Assembly: GCA_003647095.1 (NCBI GenBank)
Contig: QMME01000015.1
Span: forward strand, 1-22,976
Direction of reading: 5' to 3'
Source: Deltaproteobacteria bacterium
Lineage (GTDB): Bacteria > Myxococcota > B64-G9
Length of the DNA: 22,976 bases
This document shows, one piece after another, positions 1-8,130 of this stretch (within the stretch, counting starts at the first letter, position 1; every line of letters begins with the position of its first letter). Below the pieces are notes generated by a model. That model saw only the letters and a program-made list of their open reading frames with translations. It was not told where the DNA came from and did not search any database. The translations under genes were made by a program, and so were the position numbers.

Positions 1-1234
1 TAGTGGTGATGGCGGTGTTCGAGGCCAACTCGGTGAGGCCGGCCATGAGCAAGGCCACCAGCAACAACAGCAGCGGCAGCGGCAACCCGGAAAGACCGCC
101 CAGTTGCAGGCTCAACCAGTGCGCCAGCCCGCTCTGCTGCATGCCGGCCGCCAGGGCGAAACCGCCCCCGAAGAGCAGCAACACCCCCCAGGGAACGCGC
201 TCGGCCTGCTTCCAGTCCAGGGCGAAGACTCCCGCCGCCCAGTCCACGGGAATGACGAACAGCAGCAGCGCCCCTCCCACTGCCAGGGAGGCATCGGTGA
301 CGCCGGGAAACCAGGGCGCGATGAACGGCTTGCGCAGGCACCAGCCCAGGGCCGTCAGGGCGAAGACGGCCAGCACCGTCTTGTCCCCGCGCGACAGCGG
401 CCCCGGCGCTCCCCCCGCCGCCTGGAGATCCAGCCGCACCGGCGGCGCGCCGGCCGGCAGGCGCACGGCGAACCCCACCAGGTACCACCAGGCCAGCGGC
501 AGCATTACCGCCACCAGGGGAATGCCCATGAGCATCCACTGACCGAAGCCGATGCTGGCACCCGGGTGCACCAGCTCGGATACCTGACCGGCCAGGACGA
601 TGTTCGGGGGGGTGCCGATCAACGTGCCCAGCCCGCCGATGGAGGCGGCATAGGCCACCCCCAGCAGCAAGGCCCGGTCGAGCCGCGAGCGCTCGGCGCC
701 ATCTTCCCGGCCGTGCAGCACGGCCGTGGCGATGGGCAGGATCATCAGGGTGGTGGCGGTGTTGGACACCCACATGGACAGCAGGGCGGTGACCACCATG
801 AAAACCAGTACCAGGCGCCGCTGCCCGGCTTCCCAGCTGCCGGGACCGACCCGCCGGCCGAAAAGCCGCAGGCTGAGCAGGGCCAGCCGCCGGTGCAGTC
901 CCCAGCGCTCGATGCCCAGGGCGATGAGAAACCCACCCAGGAACAGGAAGATGTTGTGATCGGCATAGTAGGGCGCCACCTGCTTGCTGCCCATCACCCC
1001 CAGCAGCGGAAACAACACCAGCGGCAGCAACGCCGTGGCTGCCAGGGGAATGACCTCGCCGATCCACCAGCTCACCATCCACAGCGCCACCCCGGCCACC
1101 CGCATGCCGGCCGGGCCCAGCCCCCGCGGCGCCGGCAGCAATAGAAAGAGCGAAAACAGCGCCGGTCCCAGCACCAGTGCCAGCAGTCGCCGCGGGGACT
1201 TCCCCGGCGGGCGGTGTCCACCGCTATCGCCCAT
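1..1234 (-). CDS. DASS/SLC13-family sodium:anion symporter, partial (C-terminus beyond window)
   Basis: Inner-membrane carrier that takes up dicarboxylates or other divalent anions with Na+. About 411 codons are visible and the reading frame is still open at base 1. The protein is a chain of hydrophobic segments. Both signature SNT motifs of the family are present: SNTATT near residue 156 and TELASNTAIT just before the window edge. In VcINDY-type structures these motifs form the two Na+/substrate sites at the tips of the re-entrant hairpins. A GGLGTLIGTPPN stretch, also typical of the family, lies between them. The start is the ATG at 1234. No Shine-Dalgarno (SD) sequence precedes it, but a promoter-like pair ends 6 nt upstream, so the mRNA may be leaderless. 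It is divergent from the Cys-rich lipoprotein gene. The substrate (succinate, citrate, sulfate) cannot be told from this sequence. Confidence 0.9.
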   Translation of the reverse strand, partial: MGDSGGHRPPGKSPRRLLALVLGPALFSLFLLLPAPRGLGPAGMRVAGVALWMVSWWIGEVIPLAATALLPLVLFPLLGVMGSKQVAPYYADHNIFLFLGGFLIALGIERWGLHRRLALLSLRLFGRRVGPGSWEAGQRRLVLVFMVVTALLSMWVSNTATTLMILPIATAVLHGREDGAERSRLDRALLLGVAYAASIGGLGTLIGTPPNIVLAGQVSELVHPGASIGFGQWMLMGIPLVAVMLPLAWWYLVGFAVRLPAGAPPVRLDLQAAGGAPGPLSRGDKTVLAVFALTALGWCLRKPFIAPWFPGVTDASLAVGGALLLFVIPVDWAAGVFALDWKQAERVPWGVLLLFGGGFALAAGMQQSGLAHWLSLQLGGLSGLPLPLLLLLVALLMAGLTELASNTAITT

Positions 1235-1240
1235 GCCCGC

Positions 1241-1269
1241 AGCATACGCGGCGGAGGCATTTTTTCCAA
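1241..1269 (-). promoter_or_regulatory. Candidate promoter of the DASS symporter, possibly leaderless
   Basis: On the minus strand TTGGAA (1269-1264) and TATGCT (1246-1241) are separated by 17 nt, each matching 4 of 6 consensus positions. A start site 6-7 nt past the -10 would fall on the A of the ATG at 1234. That would explain why no SD is seen. Visual match only. Confidence 0.4.
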
Positions 1270-1386
1270 GCGGCGGCGGTAGCGGATCTCCCTTTCGCAG
1301 CGGCGGCCACCCGGAGCACCGCCGGAGCGGTTGACATCGGCCGGCAGTCGGGGGAACCTCTCGGCGTTGCCCGCGGAGGAGGAAAG

Positions 1387-2919
1387 ATGGTCACGACGCG
1401 CATCCTACCCTGGCTGGCGGCGCTGGCCGTCCTGCCGGCGGCCTGCTCGGCCACCCAGGGCGAGCCGGTTAACCTGGAACGACTCGGCTACCGGCAATGC
1501 ACGGGCTACTTCGACTGCGGCCCGGGGCGCTTCTGCCGCCGCATCGATGACCAGCTCGGCTTCTGCTCCGCCGAGTGCCGCTCGAGCGCCGACTGCCGCG
1601 AGGTGTGCCTGCAGGGCCGCTGCAACCTCTCCGGGCAGCCCTGCGACGACGACGGCGACTGCTCCCGCGACAAGATCTGCAACCGCTACGGACAGTGCCT
1701 GGAGCCCGACGGGGGCCGCCAGTGCACCAGCCACCAGGACTGCGGCGAGATGCGTTTCTGCAACGGCGCCTGCACCATAAGCGGCGCCAGCTGCGGCTCC
1801 AGCACGGACTGCCCCTACTTCTCCAGCGCCGGCGAGGAATGCCAGGGCAGCTGCGGCGCCCACTGCGGCAACGACAACGATTGCCTGGCCTGGGGCGAGA
1901 ACCTCTCCTGCACCCCGGTGGGCCAGTGCCTGCAGCCGGGCTGGGAGAAGTGGATTCCCCCCGGCGAGCTGCCGCCCACCGACTGCACCAGCGACGACCA
2001 GTGCCAGGCCCTGGGCTTCGCCTACTTCTGCGACTGCGACAAGGAACCCCAGGAAAAGACCGGCCGCCCGGTGTGCAGCGGCGGCACCAGCAGCGTCTGC
2101 GTGAAGTCGGACGCACCGCTCGACTTCGGCCCCGGCCCCGCCTCCAGCCCGGCACACGCTTTCGCCGGCGTCTGGGGCATGCGCATGGAGATCGCCGTGG
2201 TCACCGTGGGCCTGCCCCTGGTCAACCGCCAGAACACCTACTCCGCCAACCTGTTCCTGGTGAAGATCGACCACCTCGAGGACGACCGGCTGCTGCTGCG
2301 GGAGAAGCTCTGCGAGATCAGGCTCATCAACTTCATCGACTCCGACGAGCCCTTCGACGATCTGGCCTGGATGCTCATTCCCGCCGCCTACCTGAGATCG
2401 CTGCCGGTGCTGGAGCAGACGGTGGAGGTGAGTTCGGCCGCGCCCGGCTCGTCCTTCGAGACCTCGCAGTCGGTGGAGGTGCGCGGCTGCGTGCTCGACG
2501 ACCCGCTCAACGATCCCCTGCCCGACCGCCACGACTACGATGCCGACCCGAACGACCCGCGCTTCATCGACCAGGACGGCGACGGCCACGTGGGCATGAC
2601 CACACTGATGGACGGCGTCCTGCGCGGCCAGATCTACAACGTGCAGCGCTGGAAGGCCGTCTACCACGGCGAGATACTCGACGCCGACCACGTCCGCGGA
2701 CTGTCCACGGTGGAAAACGAGCAGCTGGTCATCTCGGCCTCCAACCCCACGCTCATCTACGACACCACCACCGAGATCCACGCCGAGGCCGACCGCACCT
2801 ACTTCCGGCTCATGCGCCTGCCCGACGACGCCTCCTGCGCCGATCTCATCCGCGCGGCCAGGCACCAGGACTCCTGGCTGCGGCACACCCCGCACCTGAT
2901 GGACGTGGCCGATCCCTGA
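1387..2919 (+). CDS. Cys-rich secreted lipoprotein, function unknown
   Basis: 510 residues. The N-terminus is a hydrophobic signal with a probable lipobox ending LPAAC (Cys20); the -3 residue is Pro, so lipidation is likely rather than certain. Residues about 35-260 are very rich in cysteine, with a loose repeat in which an Asp-Cys pair follows a short acidic or polar stretch (YFDC, SADC, DGDC, HQDC, STDC, DNDC, PTDC). This pattern is common in deltaproteobacterial surface proteins. The C-terminal half is beta-rich and holds one EF-hand-like calcium loop, DQDGDGH, near residue 395. I chose ATG 1387 over the longer open frame from 1177 because GGAGGA lies just upstream and the signal peptide starts there. 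A TTGACA at 1331-1336 may be its -35, but no good -10 follows. The ktrB start lies 21 bp downstream. Confidence 0.75.
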   Translation: MVTTRILPWLAALAVLPAACSATQGEPVNLERLGYRQCTGYFDCGPGRFCRRIDDQLGFCSAECRSSADCREVCLQGRCNLSGQPCDDDGDCSRDKICNRYGQCLEPDGGRQCTSHQDCGEMRFCNGACTISGASCGSSTDCPYFSSAGEECQGSCGAHCGNDNDCLAWGENLSCTPVGQCLQPGWEKWIPPGELPPTDCTSDDQCQALGFAYFCDCDKEPQEKTGRPVCSGGTSSVCVKSDAPLDFGPGPASSPAHAFAGVWGMRMEIAVVTVGLPLVNRQNTYSANLFLVKIDHLEDDRLLLREKLCEIRLINFIDSDEPFDDLAWMLIPAAYLRSLPVLEQTVEVSSAAPGSSFETSQSVEVRGCVLDDPLNDPLPDRHDYDADPNDPRFIDQDGDGHVGMTTLMDGVLRGQIYNVQRWKAVYHGEILDADHVRGLSTVENEQLVISASNPTLIYDTTTEIHAEADRTYFRLMRLPDDASCADLIRAARHQDSWLRHTPHLMDVADP

Positions 2920-2940
2920 GCACCGGCCCGGCAGGCAAAC

Positions 2941-4311
2941 GTGTCACCGTTCAGCCACATCAAGGCCTTCATCCGCACCCCGGCGCGGCTCTCGCTGCTG
3001 GCCTTCGCCGTCACCATCGGCATCGGCAGCCTGCTGCTGTCGCTGCCGGCCTCCTCCAGCGCCGAGCCGCTCTCCTTCATGGATGCCCTGTTCACCTCCA
3101 CCTCGGCCACCTGCGTGACCGGGCTGGTGGTGGTGGATACCGGCACCCGGCTCAGCCTCTTCGGGCAGCTGGTGGTGCTGCTGCTCATCCAGGCCGGCGG
3201 CCTGGGCATCATGACCCTGTCCACCGCCTTCCTGGTGGCCACGCGGCGGCGCCCCAGCCTCACCGGCCTGGCGGCGGTGCACGACGCCCTGCCTCCGCTC
3301 AAGCAACAGAGCTACGGCAACCTGCTGCTCGAGGTGGTGAAGATGACCTTCCTGCTGGAAGGCCTGGGAGCGCTGGTTCTTTCCCTGCGCTTCCTGTTCG
3401 ACCACCCCTTCTGGCAAGCCGTCTACCTGGGCGTCTTCCATGCCGTGTCGGCCTTCTGCAACGCCGGCTTCTCGCCCTTCTCCAACAGCCTGGTCTCCTA
3501 CTCCGGCGACTGGGTGGTGAACCTGTGCGTGGCCGCCCTCATCGTCTCCGGGGGCATCGGCTTCGTGGTACTGGCCGAGGCACGCCACCAGCGGCCCTGG
3601 AGAAGAGGGGGCTGGCGGCGCCTGAGTCTCAACAGCCGCCTGGTGCTGGTCACCAGCGCGGTGCTGATCGCCGTGGGCACGACCCTGGTGCTGCTGTGCG
3701 AGTGGAACAACACCCTGGCCGCCATGCCCTGGCACCAGCGCCTGCTGGCCGCCCTGTTCCAGTCGATCACCGCCCGCACCGCCGGTTTCAACACCGTGCC
3801 CACCGGCCAGCTGGCCAACGAGACCCTGTTCCTGCTCATGCTGCTGATGTTCATCGGCGCCTCCTCGGGATCCTGCGGCGGGGGCATCAAGACCGGTACC
3901 TTCGCCGCGCTGCTGGTGTGGGGCCTGTCGCGGCTGCGCGGCCAGCAGCGCCCGCAGGTGTTCCGGCGTTCGCTGGCCGAGTCCAGCCTGGCCCGGGCCA
4001 TCTCGGTGACCATGGTCAGCGCCGCCATCGTGGTGGCGGCGGTGATGATGCTGCTGCTCATCGAGGTGGGCGGGGTGTCCCACCAGGCCAGCCGGGGCAC
4101 CTCCATGGAACTGATGTTCGAGGCCGTCAGCGCCTTCGGCACGGTGGGCCTGTCGACGGGAATCACCACCCTGCTCAGCAGCCTGGGCAAGTTCGTCCTG
4201 GTGCTGGTGATGTTCACCGGCCGGCTGGGGCCGCTGGTGGTGGCCATGGCCATCGGCCGTACCAAGCTGGCACGTTATCGTTACGCCGAGGAACAAATCC
4301 TGGTAGGATGA
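2941..4311 (+). CDS. ktrB: Potassium uptake channel subunit, KtrB/TrkH family
   Basis: Membrane K+-translocating subunit of a Ktr-type system, 456 residues, the length of KtrB rather than the longer TrkH. All four pore loops with their filter glycines can be seen: TSATCVTGL (about 54-62), AFCNAGFS (about 175), ARTAGFNT (about 280) and AFGTVGLSTG (about 400). A GSCGGGIKTG stretch follows the third pore loop, as in the family's gating loop. The start is GTG 2941, with only a weak SD. The ktrA gene begins 10 bp after the stop, so the two form one transcription unit. The upstream Cys-rich lipoprotein gene is 21 bp away and is probably in the same operon, though a functional link is unproven. KtrB proteins typically work as dimers gated by a cytosolic KtrA ring. 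Confidence 0.93.
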   Translation: MSPFSHIKAFIRTPARLSLLAFAVTIGIGSLLLSLPASSSAEPLSFMDALFTSTSATCVTGLVVVDTGTRLSLFGQLVVLLLIQAGGLGIMTLSTAFLVATRRRPSLTGLAAVHDALPPLKQQSYGNLLLEVVKMTFLLEGLGALVLSLRFLFDHPFWQAVYLGVFHAVSAFCNAGFSPFSNSLVSYSGDWVVNLCVAALIVSGGIGFVVLAEARHQRPWRRGGWRRLSLNSRLVLVTSAVLIAVGTTLVLLCEWNNTLAAMPWHQRLLAALFQSITARTAGFNTVPTGQLANETLFLLMLLMFIGASSGSCGGGIKTGTFAALLVWGLSRLRGQQRPQVFRRSLAESSLARAISVTMVSAAIVVAAVMMLLLIEVGGVSHQASRGTSMELMFEAVSAFGTVGLSTGITTLLSSLGKFVLVLVMFTGRLGPLVVAMAIGRTKLARYRYAEEQILVG

Positions 4312-4321
4312 GGTACCGGAA

Positions 4322-4993
4322 ATGGCACAGTTCGCAATCATCGGCCTGGGCAACTTCGGCCACTACCTGGCTCTCAACCTGGCCCGCAAGGGCCACGAGG
4401 TGCTGGCCATCGACAGCCAGGGAGACAAGGTCGACGCCATCCGCGACGACGTCACCCAGGCGGTGGTGGCCGACGCCACCGACCCCGAGCCCCTGCGCCA
4501 GCTGGGCCTGACCGCCGCCGATGCCACCGTGGTGTGCATCGGTTCCGACATGAGCAAGTCCATCCTGGCGGTGTTGAACCTGCGCGAGATCGGCTGCCGG
4601 CGGGTCATGGCCATGGCCATCAGCGAGCCCCACGGGCGGGTGCTGCAGCGGGTGGGCGCGGTGGAGGTCTTCTTCCCGGAACGCGACCTGGCCGAGTCGC
4701 TGGCGGAGAAGCTGCACAACCCCAACATGCTCGAGTACCTGCCCTTCATCGAAGGCTACGGCATCATCGAGCTGACGCCGCCCGAGGAGTTCATCGGCAA
4801 GTCTCTCAAGGATCTCGATCTCATCAACCGCTTCGGGGTGCAGGTGCTGGCCATCAAGGAGATGGTTCCCGATCGCATGAACCTCATCCCCACCGCCGGC
4901 TTCGTGGTCAAGGACTCCGACCTGCTCATCCTGCTGGGACCCAGCGACTTTTTGGAAGGCCTGCAGAAGGCCAGGAAGGGCAAGAAGAACTAG
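4322..4993 (+). CDS. ktrA: Potassium uptake regulatory subunit, KtrA/TrkA family (RCK domain)
   Basis: Cytosolic nucleotide-binding gate of the K+ channel, 223 residues, with a single RCK_N plus RCK_C layout as in KtrA. The Rossmann fold opens with GLGNFG (residues 8-13), followed by an acidic residue (Asp31) at the end of the second strand that would bind the ribose of NAD(H) or ATP. The C-terminal part (about 140-215) contains GKSLKDLDLINRFGV and LLILLGP, typical TrkA-C features. The start is ATG 4322, preceded by GAGG in the 10-bp gap after ktrB. The shared operon with ktrB makes the partner assignment firm. Confidence 0.93.
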   Translation: MAQFAIIGLGNFGHYLALNLARKGHEVLAIDSQGDKVDAIRDDVTQAVVADATDPEPLRQLGLTAADATVVCIGSDMSKSILAVLNLREIGCRRVMAMAISEPHGRVLQRVGAVEVFFPERDLAESLAEKLHNPNMLEYLPFIEGYGIIELTPPEEFIGKSLKDLDLINRFGVQVLAIKEMVPDRMNLIPTAGFVVKDSDLLILLGPSDFLEGLQKARKGKKN

Positions 4994-5047
4994 CGGAGCG
5001 ACGGTCCCCGGCCCCGCGCGCACGGAAACCAGAAAGCGAGGTGGGAC

Positions 5048-7840
5048 ATGTCCCGGAGTATCCTCCCAGCGGCGTTGCTGGTGGGCCTGGCCCTGTCCTG
5101 TCTGGGCGGCTGCGGCGGCTCGTCCGCACCCCGGGGAATCGACAGCCTGCCCGTCGACGCGGAGATGCACCTGTCCGGGCTGGACGGCCCGGTGGACGTG
5201 GTCACCGACAGCCGCGGCATGCCCCACATCTACGCCACCACCGAACACGACGCGCTCCTGGTCCAGGGCTACCTCATGGCCCGTGACCGCCTGGCCCAGT
5301 TCGAGTTCTACCGCCGCGCCCTGCAGGGCACCATGGCCGAGATCGTCAGCCCGGTTCTCGCCCCCGGCATCGTCGACCAGGACGCCGGGGCCCGGCAGCT
5401 CGGTTTCCGGCGCCTGGCCCGGCGGATCTACGACTCCCTGCCCGCCGACGATCCCGCCCTGCAGGCCATCGAGTCCTTCTGTGCCGGCGTCAACCTGTAC
5501 ATCGCCGAGGTCCGCTCCGGCGAGGCCAACCTGCCCGCCGGCCTGGGCGGCATCCTGCCGCCCGACAAGATCGCCGACTGGAGCCCGGTGGACTCCCTCA
5601 CCATCGCCCGCTACATGAGCTACAACCTGTCCAACTCGGCCGGCGACGAGATCGACCTCACCAGCGCCCGCCTGGCGGTGGCCGAGCAGTTCCCGGCCGA
5701 CTCGCCGGACCCGCGCCTGGCCGCCCGGGCCGGGTTGCTGCACGATCTCTGGCCCCTGGCCCCGGCCGAGCAGGCACCCAGCCGCGACGGTTTTCCCAAC
5801 CTGGACGACGACTCCGGCAGCCGGGCCTTCTGGCAACCACTGGGCCCGAGCGGCCCGGCCCCCCATCGGCGCCTGCCCCGGGCCGGCACCCTGCGGGCGG
5901 CGGCCGAGTACTTCCGCTGGCTGAACGCCCATTTTCTGGACTACCTGGGTCCCGGCGGCGGCTCCAACAACTGGGCGGTGCACGGCTCGCACACCGCCGG
6001 CGGCCATCCCCTGCTGGCCTCGGACCCGCACCTGTCGCTGTCCAGCCCCAACTTCTTCTGGTACGTGCATCTCAACACCGCCCGCGCCGGCGGCGACCTC
6101 AACGCCTCCGGCCTGGCCCTGTTCGGCACCCCCGGGGTGTTGCTGGGCTACAACGAGCGCATCGCCTGGGGATTGACGGTGAGCAACTTCGACGTCGACG
6201 ACGTCTACCTGGAGACCATCGTACCCGGCAGCGGCGGCGCGCCCGACCAGGTGGTGTTCCGCGGCCAGCAGGTTCCCATCGAGACCATCACCGAGACCAT
6301 CGACATCATCGGCGGCGATACCCGCACGGTAACCATCGAGATGGTTCCCCATCACGGGCCCATCATTCCCGGCACCCACGAACCGGGCGGCACCGAGGCT
6401 CTGAGCCGGCGCTGGGTGGGCTACCAGGTCACCAACGAGGTGGCCGCCCTCGTGGGCATGCTCAAGGCCGGCTCCGTCGAGGAAGTCGAGCAGGCCCTGG
6501 ACCAGTTCCAGGTGGGCTCCCAGAACTGGATGGTGGTCAGCGCCGACGGTGACATCTACTGGACCTCGCAGTCGCTGGTGCCGCTGCGCGACCCGCGGGC
6601 GCTCAGCTACGACCCGGCCACGGGCCAGGGCCAGGCGCCCTGCTTCGTGCTGCCGGGAGACGGCGACTACGAGTGGAGCGGAGAATACCTCGGCGACCGC
6701 TACCTGCCCCACGACATCAATCCCGCCCGGGGCTTTCTCTCCACCGCCAACCAGGACCAGGTGGGGGTGACCCACGACGGCAATCCCTTCAACGATGCCT
6801 ACTACCTGGGCTGGTACTTCGATCTCGGCCATCGCAACGCGCGCATCTCCTCCCGCCTGGCGGAGCTGGTGGCCGCGGGCGGGGTGACGACCGACGACCT
6901 GTCGCAGCTGCAGGCGGACGACCACTCGCCGCTGGGCGAGCGTCTGGCCCCGGCCCTGGTGCAGGCCGTGGAGCACGCGCTGGCGGAGCGCGACCAGGCC
7001 GGTACCCACCCCGACCTCGCCGGCGTGGTGGCCGAGCTGGGCGCGCGCCTGGAGCGCATCGCCGAGATGAAAGACCGCCTGGCCGCCTGGACCTCGTACC
7101 ATACCCCCGCCGCCGTGGAAGGCAATCCCTCCGGCGCGGAGATCGCCGACAGCGTGGCCACCACCATCTTCAACGCCACCCTGACCCGGCTGGTGCACCT
7201 GGCCTTCGACGACGAGGTGGCCCGCCTGGGCGTGCAGCCGGGCAGCCAGTTCATCGCCCGCGCCCTGGAAAACGCGGTATCGCGGCCCGAGACCATGGCC
7301 AGCTACGACGCGGCCGCCGGCGACACCGTGCTCTGGGACGATCTCGACACCGACGCCGTGAGCGAGAGCCGCGACGAGCGCATGCTGCGGGCGCTGGACC
7401 AGGCGCTCGACTTCCTCGAGCAGCGGCTGGGCAACGACATGGACGGCTGGCGCTGGGGCAAGCTGCACACCGTCCGCCTGGCCGACATCACCGGGCTGTT
7501 CGGCGACTCCCTGTCGATCCCCCCCGAGGGCGACGCCCGCTACCCGGACGGCTATCCCCGCCACGGCGACAACTTCAACGTCGATGCCGCCAACTTCGGC
7601 ATGTGGTCCACCGACGACTTCAGCTACCGTGCCGGGCCGCAACAGCGGCTGGTGCTGGAGATGACCCCGGACGGCCCCCGGGCGTGGAACGCCCGGGCCG
7701 GCGGGCAGTCGCAGGACCCGGACGATCCCCACTTCGCCGACGACGTGGAGTACTGGCGCCGCAACCAGGCCCCGGCGCTGTACTTCACCGAGGCCGAGGT
7801 GGCGGCCCACGCCGAGCGCCGGGTACGCTACCTGCCCTGA
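5048..7840 (+). CDS. Exported penicillin-acylase-family Ntn hydrolase (peptidase S45), predicted lipoprotein
   Basis: 930-residue precursor of an amide hydrolase. The N-terminal signal ends in the lipobox LGGC (Cys22), so it is probably lipid-anchored in the envelope. In the family, autocatalytic cleavage exposes an N-terminal Ser on the beta chain. Here the motif is GGSNNWAVHG, with Ser306 as the predicted nucleophile, followed by the usual GGHPLLASDPHL. A further family-type motif, STANQD, has Asn568 (beta position about 263), a candidate for the oxyanion-hole Asn. The alpha chain would be about 280 residues and the beta chain about 625. Members hydrolyse beta-lactam side chains, acyl-homoserine lactones or other N-acyl compounds; the substrate here cannot be assigned. 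The start is ATG 5048, with GAGGTGGG upstream. It lies 54 bp after ktrA and may be read through from it. Confidence 0.9.
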   Translation: MSRSILPAALLVGLALSCLGGCGGSSAPRGIDSLPVDAEMHLSGLDGPVDVVTDSRGMPHIYATTEHDALLVQGYLMARDRLAQFEFYRRALQGTMAEIVSPVLAPGIVDQDAGARQLGFRRLARRIYDSLPADDPALQAIESFCAGVNLYIAEVRSGEANLPAGLGGILPPDKIADWSPVDSLTIARYMSYNLSNSAGDEIDLTSARLAVAEQFPADSPDPRLAARAGLLHDLWPLAPAEQAPSRDGFPNLDDDSGSRAFWQPLGPSGPAPHRRLPRAGTLRAAAEYFRWLNAHFLDYLGPGGGSNNWAVHGSHTAGGHPLLASDPHLSLSSPNFFWYVHLNTARAGGDLNASGLALFGTPGVLLGYNERIAWGLTVSNFDVDDVYLETIVPGSGGAPDQVVFRGQQVPIETITETIDIIGGDTRTVTIEMVPHHGPIIPGTHEPGGTEALSRRWVGYQVTNEVAALVGMLKAGSVEEVEQALDQFQVGSQNWMVVSADGDIYWTSQSLVPLRDPRALSYDPATGQGQAPCFVLPGDGDYEWSGEYLGDRYLPHDINPARGFLSTANQDQVGVTHDGNPFNDAYYLGWYFDLGHRNARISSRLAELVAAGGVTTDDLSQLQADDHSPLGERLAPALVQAVEHALAERDQAGTHPDLAGVVAELGARLERIAEMKDRLAAWTSYHTPAAVEGNPSGAEIADSVATTIFNATLTRLVHLAFDDEVARLGVQPGSQFIARALENAVSRPETMASYDAAAGDTVLWDDLDTDAVSESRDERMLRALDQALDFLEQRLGNDMDGWRWGKLHTVRLADITGLFGDSLSIPPEGDARYPDGYPRHGDNFNVDAANFGMWSTDDFSYRAGPQQRLVLEMTPDGPRAWNARAGGQSQDPDDPHFADDVEYWRRNQAPALYFTEAEVAAHAERRVRYLP

Positions 7841-7874
7841 ACGGCCCGGCGCGGCAGATGTCTCGGTGGCGCCG

Positions 7875-8001
7875 CGAAACACCCACGCAGACCTCACCCC
7901 CGCGCTGTCCCCGGCTTCACCGGCTGCCCCTCTCCAATGTGGAGAGGGGCTCCGCTGTTCACGATGCGCGCCCCGCTCGGGTGCGGCCCGAAACACCCAC
8001 G
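7875..8001. repeat. Interspersed REP-like intergenic repeat with central hairpin
   Basis: A 13-bp direct repeat, CGAAACACCCACG, occurs at 7875-7887 and 7989-8001. Between the copies lies a perfect 10-bp stem with a 5-nt loop (7926-7935 / 7941-7950, CCCCTCTCC paired with GGAGAGGGG). Translated in the wrong frame the segment gives an LTPALSP...GEG-like peptide, a familiar artefact of dispersed non-coding repeats in proteobacterial genomes. No gene is visible in 7841-8130. No T-run follows the hairpin, so it is a poor intrinsic terminator. Confidence 0.55.
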
Positions 8002-8024
8002 TCGCCCATGATGAGAGGAAACAG

Positions 8025-8053
8025 TTGACAAGCCTCCCCGCCGACCGTATGAA
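8025..8053 (+). promoter_or_regulatory. Sigma70-type promoter of the ferredoxin gene
   Basis: TTGACA (8025-8030) is a perfect -35. After exactly 17 nt comes TATGAA (8048-8053), 4 of 6 for a -10. Transcription would start near 8060, giving a leader of about 70 nt that contains one strong hairpin before the SD. Confidence 0.6.
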
Positions 8054-8068
8054 ACGCCCGTGGTCGGC
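8040..8068. promoter_or_regulatory. Inverted repeat over the ferredoxin -10, candidate operator
   Basis: GCCGACC (8040-8046) and GGTCGGC (8062-8068) form 7-bp perfect arms separated by 15 nt that contain the -10 element. A dimeric regulator bound here would block RNA polymerase. No cognate regulator gene lies nearby. Confidence 0.3.
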
Positions 8069-8088
8069 CGCCTGCCGGAGCAGGCGGC
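8067..8088 (+). promoter_or_regulatory. Stem-loop in ferredoxin 5' leader
   Basis: GCCGCCTGC (8067-8075) pairs perfectly with GCAGGCGGC (8080-8088) across a CGGA tetraloop. It lies just after the predicted start site and may stabilise the mRNA or act in attenuation. It is not followed by a U-tract. Confidence 0.45.
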
Positions 8089-8130
8089 GGGGTTTGGACG
8101 GCAATTTCGCCAGAAAAGGAGAGAGAAACC

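Noticed and set aside
1331..1359. Promoter for the Cys-rich lipoprotein from TTGACA at 1331-1336
   Set aside because: A perfect -35, but the best -10 at 17 nt (GAACCT) matches only two positions; kept as a remark only.
1405..2895. Long minus-strand frame opposite the Cys-rich lipoprotein
   Set aside because: Low-complexity Ala/Val/Gly composition, and the plus strand has an SD, a signal peptide and cysteine repeats.
7926..7950. Hairpin read as a rho-independent terminator of the acylase gene
   Set aside because: Strong stem but no T-tract on either strand, and 85 bp past the stop. The repeat explanation fits better.
4214..8104. Very long open frame on the minus strand opposite ktrA and the acylase gene
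   Set aside because: High G+C makes antisense frames open. The peptide is Gly/Val/His/Gln-rich with no family features, while the plus strand has clear domains.
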